The translations under genes and the position numbers were made by a program. The notes beneath the pieces are model-generated. The model saw only the letters and a list, made by a program, of their open reading frames with translations. It had not been told where the DNA came from and did not search any database. A stretch of DNA of 64,000 bases from positions 1,488,001 through 1,552,000 of the forward strand of contig NZ_CP078078.1 of assembly GCF_023101205.1 (NCBI RefSeq), in the 5' to 3' direction. Within the stretch, counting starts at the first letter, position 1. Each line of letters starts with the position of its first letter. Below are positions 50,527 to 58,541 of the stretch, piece after piece. This DNA is from Microbacterium aurugineum (GTDB taxonomy: Bacteria; Actinomycetota; Actinomycetes; Actinomycetales; Microbacteriaceae).

Positions 50527-51951
50527 TCAGACCCCGAAGTACAGCTCGTACTCGAACGGGTGCGGGCGCTGTGCCATCGGCAGGATCTCGTTCTCGTACT
50601 TGTAGGAGATCCAGGTCTCGATGAGCTCCTTGGTGAACACGCCGCCCTCGAGGAGGAACTGGTGGTCGGCCGCCAGCGCGTCGAGCGAGTCGAGCAGGGA
50701 GTTCGGGACCTGCGGGATGTCCTTGGCCTCCTCGGGCGGGAGCTCGTAGAGGTCCTTGTCGACGGGCTCGTGCGGCTCGATGCGGTTCTTGATGCCGTCG
50801 AGGCCCGCCATCAGCTGTGCGGCGAAGGCGAGGTAAGGGTTGCCGGAGGCGTCGGGCGCGCGGAACTCGATGCGCTTGGCCTTCGGGTTGGAGCCCGTGA
50901 TCGGGATGCGGATCGCGGCGGAACGGTTGCCGGCCGAGTAGACCAGGTTGACCGGAGCCTCGAAGCCCTTGACCAGACGGTGGTAGCTGTTCAGGGTCGG
51001 GTTGGTGAACGCGAGCAGCGCCGGCGCGTGTGCCAGGATGCCGCCGATGTACCAGCGCGCGATGTCGCTGAGCTGACCGTAGCCGGCCTCGTCGTAGAAC
51101 AGCGGCTCGCCGTCGTTCCACAGCGACTGGTGCGTGTGCATACCCGAGCCGTTGTCGCCGTAGAGGGGCTTCGGCATGAAGGTCGCGACCTTGCCCCACT
51201 CCTGGGCGGTGTTCTTGACGATGTACTTGAACTTGAGGATGTCGTCCGCCGCGTGGACCATCGTGTCGAAGCGGTAGTTGATCTCCTGCTGACCGGCGGT
51301 TCCCACCTCGTGGTGCGAACGCTCGAGCGTGAACCCGGACTCGATGAGCTTGAGGGTGATGTCGTCACGCAGGTCGGCGGTCTTGTCGACCGGGCTCACC
51401 GGGAAGTAGCCGCCCTTGTACGGGGTCTTGTTGGCGAGGTTGCCGCCCTCTTCCTCACGGCCGGTGTTCCACGCGGCCTCCTCGGAGTCGACCTTGTAGA
51501 AGCTCTCGCCGGCGGTGACCGAGTAGCGGACGTCGTCGAAGATGTAGAACTCCGCCTCGGGGGCGAAGAAGGCGGTGTCGGCGATGCCGGTCGAGGCCAG
51601 GTACTTCTCGGCCTTCTTGGCGACCTGACGCGGGTCCTTCGAGTAGATCTCGCCGGTGCGCGGGTTGTAGATGTCGAAGAGCATGACGAGCGTGCTCGCC
51701 TCGCGGAACGGGTCGACGTACGCCGTCGTGACATCGGGGATGAGCTGCATGTCCGACTCGTGGATGCTCGCGAAGCCGCGGATCGAGGAACCGTCGAACA
51801 GCTGGCCGTCGGTGAAGAAAGCCTCGTCGACCGTCGATGCAGGAATGTTGAAGTGCTGCTGAACACCCGGGAGATCGGTGAAGCGGATGTCAAGGAACTT
51901 GACGTCGTTCTCCTTGATGTAGGTCAGTACTTCGGACGAATCTTTGAACAT
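50527..51951 (-). CDS. glnA: Glutamine synthetase, adenylylated type I (GlnA)
   Basis: This 474-residue GSI-beta has the N-terminal [20 protein letters not shown], the metal/glutamate motif [14 protein letters not shown] and the ATP loop NRSAAIRIP. The adenylylation site is the Tyr in [11 protein letters not shown] (about 405), target of GlnE. This is the main ammonia-assimilating enzyme. The upstream region contains four GlnR-like half-sites in perfect 11-bp register. It is transcribed away from the RDD gene and has its own terminator. Confidence 0.95.
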   Translation of the reverse strand: MFKDSSEVLTYIKENDVKFLDIRFTDLPGVQQHFNIPASTVDEAFFTDGQLFDGSSIRGFASIHESDMQLIPDVTTAYVDPFREASTLVMLFDIYNPRTGEIYSKDPRQVAKKAEKYLASTGIADTAFFAPEAEFYIFDDVRYSVTAGESFYKVDSEEAAWNTGREEEGGNLANKTPYKGGYFPVSPVDKTADLRDDITLKLIESGFTLERSHHEVGTAGQQEINYRFDTMVHAADDILKFKYIVKNTAQEWGKVATFMPKPLYGDNGSGMHTHQSLWNDGEPLFYDEAGYGQLSDIARWYIGGILAHAPALLAFTNPTLNSYHRLVKGFEAPVNLVYSAGNRSAAIRIPITGSNPKAKRIEFRAPDASGNPYLAFAAQLMAGLDGIKNRIEPHEPVDKDLYELPPEEAKDIPQVPNSLLDSLDALAADHQFLLEGGVFTKELIETWISYKYENEILPMAQRPHPFEYELYFGV

Positions 51952-52012
51952 GTACGACTCCTGTAATGCGGATCGATGGCTTCACGGCCACTCTGCAGAG
52001 TACGGACGGGGG

Positions 52013-52050
52013 ATTTCTCTACGGTATCCGCTTTGTTTCGGGCGTGTTAC
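52013..52050 (-). promoter_or_regulatory. GlnR-like tandem nitrogen-control box upstream of glnA
   Basis: Read on the minus strand from 52050 to 52013 the sequence is GTAAC, six bases, GAAAC, six bases, GATAC, six bases, GAAAT. This matches the actinobacterial GlnR layout (GTNAC-N6-GAAAC, repeated as a1-b1-a2-b2 at 11-bp spacing), with the first pair perfect and each of the second pair differing by one or two bases. It lies 62-99 bp upstream of the glnA ATG. Confidence 0.75.
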
Positions 52051-52098
52051 AGGCGTGAGGTCGTCACCGCGACTTTTCGGGCTCGGTAGGCTGGGGGA

Positions 52099-52527
52099 GT
52101 GACGGATGCTGTGAACACGTACCCCGGTGAGCGACTCGGACTCCCGGAGTCGGGTACCGGGAGCATCGCCCGCCCCGGTCGGCGCATCGGCGCTCTTCTG
52201 ATCGACTACGCCGCGGCGACGATCATCGCGACGGGCTTTCTCGGATACGACCAGTTCGCGCTCCCCACGGAGGCCGGGCTCACCCAGTTCGCGCCGATGC
52301 TCGTGTTCGCGGTGCTTCAGATCCTCTTCATCCCGACGGCGGGCGGCAGCCCGGGCCACCGCATCCTCGGAATGCGTCTGGTGCGTCGAGACGGCGGCTG
52401 GATCGGTCTGTGGCGTCCTGTGGTGCGGACACTGCTGCTCATCGTCGTCGTCCCCGCGGTGATCTGGGACAGCGACCAGCGCGGCCTCCACGACAAGGCC
52501 ATCGGGACTATCCTGATCCGCGCCTGA
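52099..52527 (+). CDS. RDD family membrane protein
   Basis: This 142-residue protein has the RDD signature: Arg-rich ARPGRRIGALLIDY at the first helix, then three hydrophobic segments and the GSPGHRILGMRLVRRDG loop. Function is unknown; some members are linked to Na+/H+ exchange. The start is GTG at 52099, with TAGGCT at 52087-52092 ending six bases upstream (leaderless). It is divergent from glnA. Confidence 0.86.
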   Translation: MTDAVNTYPGERLGLPESGTGSIARPGRRIGALLIDYAAATIIATGFLGYDQFALPTEAGLTQFAPMLVFAVLQILFIPTAGGSPGHRILGMRLVRRDGGWIGLWRPVVRTLLLIVVVPAVIWDSDQRGLHDKAIGTILIRA

Positions 52528-52554
52528 GCCGTGATCCGAGCCTGCGCCGAGGGC

Positions 52555-53046
52555 TCAGACCTTGCCGCGGTTGCGACGTCGCGCGTCGCGGGGTGCGCGG
52601 CCGCCGAGGAAGGATCGCGCCGGGTCGACGGAGAAACCCTGTCGAAGGGCCTCGCGTCCGATGAGCATGCGGAACCCCATCTCGTCGCGGTTGCTCAGCG
52701 TCACCTCCGCGAGCACTTCGCGGTCCACGAGACGGATCAGCAGCTCCACCACGAGACGCTCCTGCGCGTGCCCTGAGGAGCTTCGTACGGCCCGACGGTC
52801 GTGCACGGGGCACTCCACGACCACGGCATCCTCCTGGCTGTCCTGCCAGGGCTTGACCTTGAAGCGGACCCAGTTCTCGCCGTCCTGTGCGAACTCCACG
52901 ATGTCGAAGGCGTGCAACGACGAGGTGCGCGCGCCCGTGTCGATCTTGGCCTTGATCCAGTCCACTCCGAGATCGGGCAGGCTCACCCATTCTCGCCACC
53001 CCGTAAGGGTGTTTGAATGGGGGGTAGACCTACTCACCTGATACAT
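52555..53046 (-). CDS. rimB: RimB-like (putative ATP-dependent zinc/aspartic protease fold)
   Basis: This 163-residue protein has the family hallmark WREWVSLPDLGVDWIKAKIDTGARTSSLHA (in two parts), with the Asp-Thr-Gly of an aspartic-protease-like fold, and LIGREAL near the C-terminus. Proteins of this family accompany RimK and are reported to trim its glutamate tails. It faces rimK with 20 bp between the starts. ATG 53046 or GTG 53037 may be used. The Arg-rich tail RDARRRNRGKV is poorly conserved. Confidence 0.8.
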   Translation of the reverse strand: MYQVSRSTPHSNTLTGWREWVSLPDLGVDWIKAKIDTGARTSSLHAFDIVEFAQDGENWVRFKVKPWQDSQEDAVVVECPVHDRRAVRSSSGHAQERLVVELLIRLVDREVLAEVTLSNRDEMGFRMLIGREALRQGFSVDPARSFLGGRAPRDARRRNRGKV

Positions 53047-53066
53047 CCTGGCAGGAAAAATCCCCC

Positions 53067-54254
53067 GTGAAGATCGCAGTGCTCTCCCGCGCGCCGCAGG
53101 CGTACTCCACTCAGCGACTGCGCGCCGCGGCGCTTCAGCGCGGACACAACGTGAAGGTGTTGAACACCCTGCGTTTTGCGATCGATCTGACTGCCGATGA
53201 ACCCGATCTCCACTACCGCGGTCGCCAGCTGAGCGACTACGACGCCATCCTGCCGCGCATCGGCAACTCGATCACGTATTTCGGCACCGCCGTGGTGCGG
53301 CAGTTCGAGCAGATGGACGTCTACACGCCGAACACCGCCAACGGGATCTCGAGTGCCCGCGACAAACTGCGGGCGAACCAGATCCTGTCACGGCACAACA
53401 TCGCGATGCCGCCGACCGCGTTCGTGCGCAACCGCGCCGACGTGCGACCGGCGATCGAGCGGGTCGGTGGTGCTCCCGTCGTGATCAAGCTCTTGGAGGG
53501 AACGCAGGGGATCGGTGTCATCCTCGCTCCGCAGGTCAAGGTGGCCGAGGCGATCATCGAGACGCTCCACTCCACCAAGCAGAACGTCCTGATCCAGAAG
53601 TTCATCTCCGAGAGCCGTGGGCGCGACATCCGGGCGCTGGTGGTCGGCGATCGAGTGGTCGCGGCGATGCGTCGTTCCGCGGCCGGAGACGAGTTCCGCT
53701 CGAACGTGCACCGCGGCGGATCGGTCGAGGCGATCGAACTGGACCCCGTCTACGAGCGTGCGGCCGTGCGGTCCGCCCAGATCATGGGTCTGCGGGTGGC
53801 GGGTGTCGACATGCTCGAGGGCGACGACGGCCCGCTGGTCATGGAGGTCAACTCCTCGCCGGGCCTTCAGGGGATCGAGTCCGCGACGAAGCTCGACGTC
53901 GCCGGTGCGATCATCGACTACATCGCCGGGCAGGTCGCTTTCCCCGAGATCGATGTCCGCCAGCGTCTGACCGTCTCGACGGGCTACGGCGTCGCCGAGC
54001 TCATGGTGCACGGCGCCGTCGACCTGGTCGGGAAGACTCTCGGCGAGGCAGGGCTCTGGGAGCGCGACATCACGGTCCTCACGCTCCACCGCGGCGTCAG
54101 CGTGATTCCCAATCCCCGCAAGCACGTCGTGCTGGAAGCGGACGACAGGCTGTTCTGCTTCGGCAAGCTCGACGAGATGCGTTCGATGGTCCCCGAGCGA
54201 CGCCGTCGTCGCGCGAAGGTCCGCCGCCTGCCACGTCAGCCGCTCTCGGAGTGA
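53067..54254 (+). CDS. rimK: RimK-type glutamate ligase with C-terminal RCK_C-like domain
   Basis: Residues 1-290 are an ATP-grasp ligase like RimK: DAILPRIGNSIT, PVVIKLLEGTQGIGV, FISESRGRDIRALVVG, then the metal motif VMEVNSSPGLQGIE. RimK adds Glu to ribosomal protein S6. Unusually, residues about 305-375 form a TrkA_C/RCK_C-like domain (VAELMVHGAVDLVGKTLGEAGL read in parts, VISVNPRKH-type VIPNPRKHVVLEADD, RLFCFG), then a basic tail. The start is GTG at 53067 with CAGGAA upstream. The fused domain could bind a nucleotide signal; that is inference. Confidence 0.85.
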   Translation: MKIAVLSRAPQAYSTQRLRAAALQRGHNVKVLNTLRFAIDLTADEPDLHYRGRQLSDYDAILPRIGNSITYFGTAVVRQFEQMDVYTPNTANGISSARDKLRANQILSRHNIAMPPTAFVRNRADVRPAIERVGGAPVVIKLLEGTQGIGVILAPQVKVAEAIIETLHSTKQNVLIQKFISESRGRDIRALVVGDRVVAAMRRSAAGDEFRSNVHRGGSVEAIELDPVYERAAVRSAQIMGLRVAGVDMLEGDDGPLVMEVNSSPGLQGIESATKLDVAGAIIDYIAGQVAFPEIDVRQRLTVSTGYGVAELMVHGAVDLVGKTLGEAGLWERDITVLTLHRGVSVIPNPRKHVVLEADDRLFCFGKLDEMRSMVPERRRRRAKVRRLPRQPLSE

Positions 54255-54257
54255 GCG

Positions 54258-54295
54258 AGAACGCGGCCGCCCTCGAAAGAGGACGGCCGCGTTCT
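54258..54295. terminator. Terminator between rimK and the DUF4191 gene
   Basis: AGAACGCGGCCG (54258-54269) pairs perfectly with CGGCCGCGTTCT (54284-54295), a 12-bp stem with a 14-base loop, followed on the plus strand by TCGTG. It lies between convergent genes. Confidence 0.82.
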
Positions 54296-54311
54296 TCGTG
54301 CGGGTGTCAGA

Positions 54312-55022
54312 TCACCGCGGACGCTGTGAGCGTACCTTCGTGGGGTCGATCCCCTTGGGAATCGGCAGCGACGACAACGACTGCGACACGGACTCCACGC
54401 GGCGGATGACGGCAGCCATGGTGGCCTTGTCGATCGCCTTGGGGATCTTCTTGATCGTCTTCGCGAGGTCGGCGATCGCGACCTCGTCTTCCCCGTGTCC
54501 GACATAGATCACCGTGATCGGGACGCCGTGTGCGACGCGCTGGGCCTTGCTGCGCTCCTCGTTGACCAGGCGGGTGAGTCGGCCACGCGCGCCCTCGCCC
54601 ACGACGACGATGCCACCACGGCCGATCGTGCGGTAGACGGCTTCCTGCGTCTTCGGGTTGATGCCGACCGGTGTCTCCGAGGCCTGCCACTTGCGGCCGA
54701 GACTGGTGCTGAGCACGTGGCCGGTGGCGCCGGGCATGCCGTCGATCTTCGCGTACATGGCCGACGTCGACAGGCGCGTCATGAGGAACAGCGCGCCGAG
54801 GATACCCAGCATCAGGCCGGTGATGCCCCAGAGGATGAGGGTCCAGACCTGGAAGGGCGGGATCAGATAGCCGGCGACGAGGCCGAGGAGGACGCCGCCG
54901 ATGAGGATCGCGAGCTGTGCCCAGGGAAGCCACGAGTAGGCCTCGCGGGTGAACCGGAAGAGGGACTTGATCTGGGAGAAGAACCCAGGACGCTTTTCGG
55001 GTTCAGAAGCACGCTTTGCCAT
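54312..55022 (-). CDS. DUF4191 family membrane protein
   Basis: This 236-residue protein has two transmembrane helices (about 35-55 and 62-82). Its cytoplasmic body includes SLGRKWQASETPVGINPKTQE in parts, GRGGIVVVGEG and LVNEERSKAQRVAHGVP, typical of this actinobacterial family of unknown function, often near lipA/lipB or glnA. The start is at ATG 55022. TAGGCT lies seven bases upstream (leaderless). It is divergent from the pseudokinase-like gene. Confidence 0.87.
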   Translation of the reverse strand: MAKRASEPEKRPGFFSQIKSLFRFTREAYSWLPWAQLAILIGGVLLGLVAGYLIPPFQVWTLILWGITGLMLGILGALFLMTRLSTSAMYAKIDGMPGATGHVLSTSLGRKWQASETPVGINPKTQEAVYRTIGRGGIVVVGEGARGRLTRLVNEERSKAQRVAHGVPITVIYVGHGEDEVAIADLAKTIKKIPKAIDKATMAAVIRRVESVSQSLSSLPIPKGIDPTKVRSQRPR

Positions 55023-55180
55023 GAGGACCAGCCTACCGAGTCCTCGACCCTCCTGATGTCGGCGTTCGCGCGAAGCGGAGGCGCACGCACCTCTTCTGCA
55101 CATGCGTGGAAACCCTCGGAGTCTATTCACAACGCCTCCGAACACCCCGTCGAGCGCGCTCGGTGCGCTCTGATGGAGCA

Positions 55181-56710
55181 ATGGCGGAGATCGAAGCGGG
55201 TGCCCGACGGGGCGAGGTGCTCCTTCCCGGGGCGCACCGGGTGGTTCGGACACTCGATGGCGCGGAGGGGCCGTTCGCCGGTGCGCTCGTCACCTCTGGG
55301 GAGGGGGTGGCAGTGCGTGTCGATGCAGCGGCACTCAGCGGCTGGGTGGGGTGGCGCTATGCCGGGGCGGAGCATGTCGCTGCGCCTCTCGATGTGGTGC
55401 GTCGGAGGGGAGGGCATGACGTACTGCTGCCGTGGTGCACGGACCGGGTGCTGGGGTTCCTGGTCCGTCGCACGGCTGCGGGCACGGTGCTGACACCCGG
55501 GGAGTGCAGCACTCTCGTCATAAGCCTGTTGCGCGGTCTCCACGAGGTCGGGGAGGACCCCGGGGAGGCCCGCAGCGGGGAATGGTGGGTGACCGACGGC
55601 GGACGCCCCGTCTTCGTCGTCGGTCAGGGAGGGGATGTGCGGGAGGGCATCGGCGTCATCCTCGAACGGCTGCAGGAGCACAGCCCCGACAAGGTGGTGA
55701 AGCGGGTGCTCGACAGCGTCGGGCGAGGGCTGGAGAAGGCGGCTGCGCAGCCGCGCCTCCCGGTCAAGCTGCTGGCACAGTGGGAGCAGGAGTTGCTGGG
55801 AGTCGCTGCTCCGCAACCCCTCGATCGCGCGCTGCATGCTCCGGAGCGCGCGCGGGAGGTCGCGCGCGCCGTCACGTCGCACGACCTTCGCGTGTCACCG
55901 CGACGCGGGGAGCCTTCTCGATCCGCAGAGGGCCTGCGTGGTCGTCGTCGCGGGAGGAGAGAGTTCCGCCGCTCGCGGGGCGACAGGGACATCGCGGACC
56001 GGGTGCGGGCGGCGGGCGCCCTCGCGCGTGTGCTCGGCGTAGCGGTGCGGGAACGGACGGCGTTCGCCCGCCGGAACGGGCCCAGGCGAGCGACGGAGAG
56101 TGCGGGCGCCGGGAGCGCCGATGTGTCGCGGCGGCGGCGGGCTCTGCTCATCGCAGGTGCGGCCGCCGCGGCGGTGCTGGCCGTCGGGCTGCTGTGGCCC
56201 AGCGGGGGCGTGTCCGGAGAGGCTGCGGATGTGGAGGCAGCGGATGTGGAGGGCGGTGCGACTTCCCCGGAACCTTCCACTGCAGCGTCGACCGAGGCCG
56301 GGGCGGACTCCGAGGCGACGCAGGATCCCCGTCGACGCGCCGGGTCGCCGGACCCCGACGAGGTGTCGCCGGAGCCGGACGAGGTCACTCCCGCAGAAGA
56401 CGACCCTGCCGCGGCGGCAGCGTCGTTGCTCCGTGTCATCGCGGACTGTCGGGTTCAGAGCGACGTGTCCTGCGAGGACGCCGTGGCGGAGGGGGCGACC
56501 AGGGTCCTGGATGCCCTCGACGCGGCGACGGACGGAACACCGACATTCGAGTTGGTGGATGAGTACGGGGACATCGCCGTCGTTCGTGTCGCCGTGGACG
56601 CAGAGGCGGATGCCGCGAACACGTCAGGGCGTCTCATCATGGTGCTTCTCCGCACGCAAGAGAAATGGCTGGTCCGCGACGTGTATGACGTCGCGGACCA
56701 GCCAGGGTGA
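55181..56710 (+). CDS. Single-span membrane protein with degenerate kinase-like N-terminus
   Basis: I do not recognise a named family for this 509-residue protein. Residues about 80-165 resemble a protein-kinase C-lobe without catalytic residues (LLPWCTDRVLGFL, then LTPGECSTLVISLLRGLHEVG, then GGRPVFVVGQGG where a catalytic loop and DFG would be). Residues 230-320 are a basic linker (Arg-rich) and 321-339 are the only transmembrane helix. An acidic Pro/Ser/Glu linker and an extracytoplasmic domain (about 410-509, ending WLVRDVYDVADQPG, NTF2-like) follow. GGAG precedes the ATG at 55181. A pseudokinase-scaffold role is inferred. Confidence 0.7.
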   Translation: MAEIEAGARRGEVLLPGAHRVVRTLDGAEGPFAGALVTSGEGVAVRVDAAALSGWVGWRYAGAEHVAAPLDVVRRRGGHDVLLPWCTDRVLGFLVRRTAAGTVLTPGECSTLVISLLRGLHEVGEDPGEARSGEWWVTDGGRPVFVVGQGGDVREGIGVILERLQEHSPDKVVKRVLDSVGRGLEKAAAQPRLPVKLLAQWEQELLGVAAPQPLDRALHAPERAREVARAVTSHDLRVSPRRGEPSRSAEGLRGRRRGRREFRRSRGDRDIADRVRAAGALARVLGVAVRERTAFARRNGPRRATESAGAGSADVSRRRRALLIAGAAAAAVLAVGLLWPSGGVSGEAADVEAADVEGGATSPEPSTAASTEAGADSEATQDPRRRAGSPDPDEVSPEPDEVTPAEDDPAAAAASLLRVIADCRVQSDVSCEDAVAEGATRVLDALDAATDGTPTFELVDEYGDIAVVRVAVDAEADAANTSGRLIMVLLRTQEKWLVRDVYDVADQPG

Positions 56711-56719
56711 ACTCTCGGG

Positions 56720-58474
56720 TCAGGCGCCGAGCTGAGCGGCGAACTGAGCCGACTCGAGGCGTGCCTTGACGGCGCCCAGGAAGCGGGCAGCGTCGGCACC
56801 GTCGATGATCCGGTGGTCGTAGGAGAGTGCGAGATACACGTACGACCGGACAGCGATGGCATCTGCACCGCCGACCTTCACGAGACCGGGGCGCTTCACG
56901 ACCGTTCCGGTGCCCAGGATCGCCGACTGCGGGAGGAAGACCACCGGAGTGTCGAACAGGGCACCACGGGAACCCGTGTTGGTCAGCGTGAACGTTCCAC
57001 CGGCGAGCTCGTCGGGCTTCAGCTTGTTGTCGCGGGTCCGGGCGGCGAGATCGGCGATCTCATGAGCGATCTGCGCGATGTTCTTCGAGGCGGCGTCGCG
57101 CAGCACGGGGGTGAGCAGTCCGCGCTCGGTGTCGACCGCGATCGACACGTTCTCGCTTTCGGGGTACACGATGTTCTCGCCGTCGACCGTGGCGTTGATG
57201 ATCGGGAAGGCCTGGAGGGCCTCGGCGGTCGCCAGCGCGAAGAACGGCAGGAAGGAGAGCTTGTCGCCCGTCTTCTCGAGGAAGGACGCCTTGACGCTGT
57301 CGCGGTACTCGGCGAGAGCCGTGACATCGACCTCGACGACCGTCGTCAGCTGAGCGGTCTGCTGCATCGACTCGACCGCACGCTTGGCGAGGACCTTCCG
57401 CAGACGCGACATCGGCTGGGTGGTGCCGCGCAGCGGGGAGACCTCGAGCGGCGCCGGGGCGGGAGCGCTGGCTGCGGCGGGCGCAGCGGACGCGGTCTCA
57501 GCGGCCTTGAGGACGTCTTCCTTGCGGATACGACCCCCCACGCCGGTTCCCTGGACGGAGGCGAGATCGACTCCCTGCTGCGAGGCCAGACGGCGCACGA
57601 GGGGCGTCACGTAGAGGTTGTCGCTCTCGGTCGGCAGCGTGAGCTTCGGTGCAGCGGGAGCGGCGGCGGGTGCCGGAGCAGCGGCCGCCGCGGGAGCAGC
57701 CGGAGCCGCAGCCGGTGCAGGAGCCGCAGCCGGCGCTTCGGTGGCCGGGGCCGGGGTAGCGGCGGGTGCCTCCGCAGCGGGTGCCTCCGCAGCGGGCGCT
57801 TCCGGCTCGGAGGCGGATGCCGGAGCAGCACCCGAACCGACGCGGGCGAGCACGGCGCCGACGGCGACGGTCTCGTCTTCTCCGGCAATGATCTCCTGGA
57901 GCACGCCGGCGACCGGCGAGGGGATCTCGGTGTCGACCTTGTCGGTGGAGATCTCCAGAAGAGCCTCGTCGACGGCGACCTCGTCACCCACCTGCTTCAG
58001 CCAACGGGTGACGGTGCCCTCGGTGACGCTCTCGCCCAGTTCCGGAAGCACGATGTCGGTCGCATCGCCTGCGGACGCCGACGGCGCGGACTCAGCGGCC
58101 GGGGCGGGTGTCTCCGCCGCAGGTGCGGGTGCCGCCTGCTCAGCCGGCGCGGATGCCTCGGGTGCGGCTTCGGCAGGAGCCTCTTCGGCAGCCGGGGCGG
58201 CAGCGGACGGGGCGTCCTGGGTCGGAGCGGCACTGCTGCCGTCGCCGATGCGGGCCAGGAGGGCACCGACCTCGACGGTCTCATCCTCGGCCACGAGGAT
58301 CTCCTCGATCACACCGGTGACAGGGGAGGGGATCTCGGTGTCGACCTTGTCGGTCGAGATCTCGAGCAGGCCCTCGTCCGCCTGCACGGTGTCTCCCACC
58401 TGCTTGAGCCAGCGGGTGACCGTACCCTCTGTGACGCTCTCGCCGAGAGCGGGGAGGACGACGGATGTGCTCAT
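56720..58474 (-). CDS. sucB: Dihydrolipoamide acyltransferase (E2), two lipoyl domains
   Basis: This 584-residue E2 has two nearly identical lipoyl domains (K43 and K179 in STDKVDTE), Ala/Pro-rich linkers, a peripheral subunit-binding domain (about 290-325; VTPLVRRLASQQGVDL read in part) and a catalytic domain ending in HRIIDGADAARFLG with the catalytic His. In Actinobacteria this single E2 serves pyruvate and possibly 2-oxoglutarate dehydrogenase. The symbol sucB is conventional; aceF is equally fitting. It is the third gene of pepA-lpdA-sucB. Confidence 0.92.
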   Translation of the reverse strand: MSTSVVLPALGESVTEGTVTRWLKQVGDTVQADEGLLEISTDKVDTEIPSPVTGVIEEILVAEDETVEVGALLARIGDGSSAAPTQDAPSAAAPAAEEAPAEAAPEASAPAEQAAPAPAAETPAPAAESAPSASAGDATDIVLPELGESVTEGTVTRWLKQVGDEVAVDEALLEISTDKVDTEIPSPVAGVLQEIIAGEDETVAVGAVLARVGSGAAPASASEPEAPAAEAPAAEAPAATPAPATEAPAAAPAPAAAPAAPAAAAAPAPAAAPAAPKLTLPTESDNLYVTPLVRRLASQQGVDLASVQGTGVGGRIRKEDVLKAAETASAAPAAASAPAPAPLEVSPLRGTTQPMSRLRKVLAKRAVESMQQTAQLTTVVEVDVTALAEYRDSVKASFLEKTGDKLSFLPFFALATAEALQAFPIINATVDGENIVYPESENVSIAVDTERGLLTPVLRDAASKNIAQIAHEIADLAARTRDNKLKPDELAGGTFTLTNTGSRGALFDTPVVFLPQSAILGTGTVVKRPGLVKVGGADAIAVRSYVYLALSYDHRIIDGADAARFLGAVKARLESAQFAAQLGA

Positions 58475-58541
58475 GACTGAGTCTCCTTCAGGAAGTTGTA
58501 TGACGCTTGTCTAGCTTAGTGACTCGGGCACCGGTTGGTGC

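Noticed and set aside
57618..58330. Ala/Pro-rich repetitive DNA in sucB as a tandem repeat element or recombination hot spot
   Set aside because: The repetition comes from the two lipoyl domains and their Ala/Pro linkers. This is normal for E2 proteins and is not a mobile or tandem repeat.
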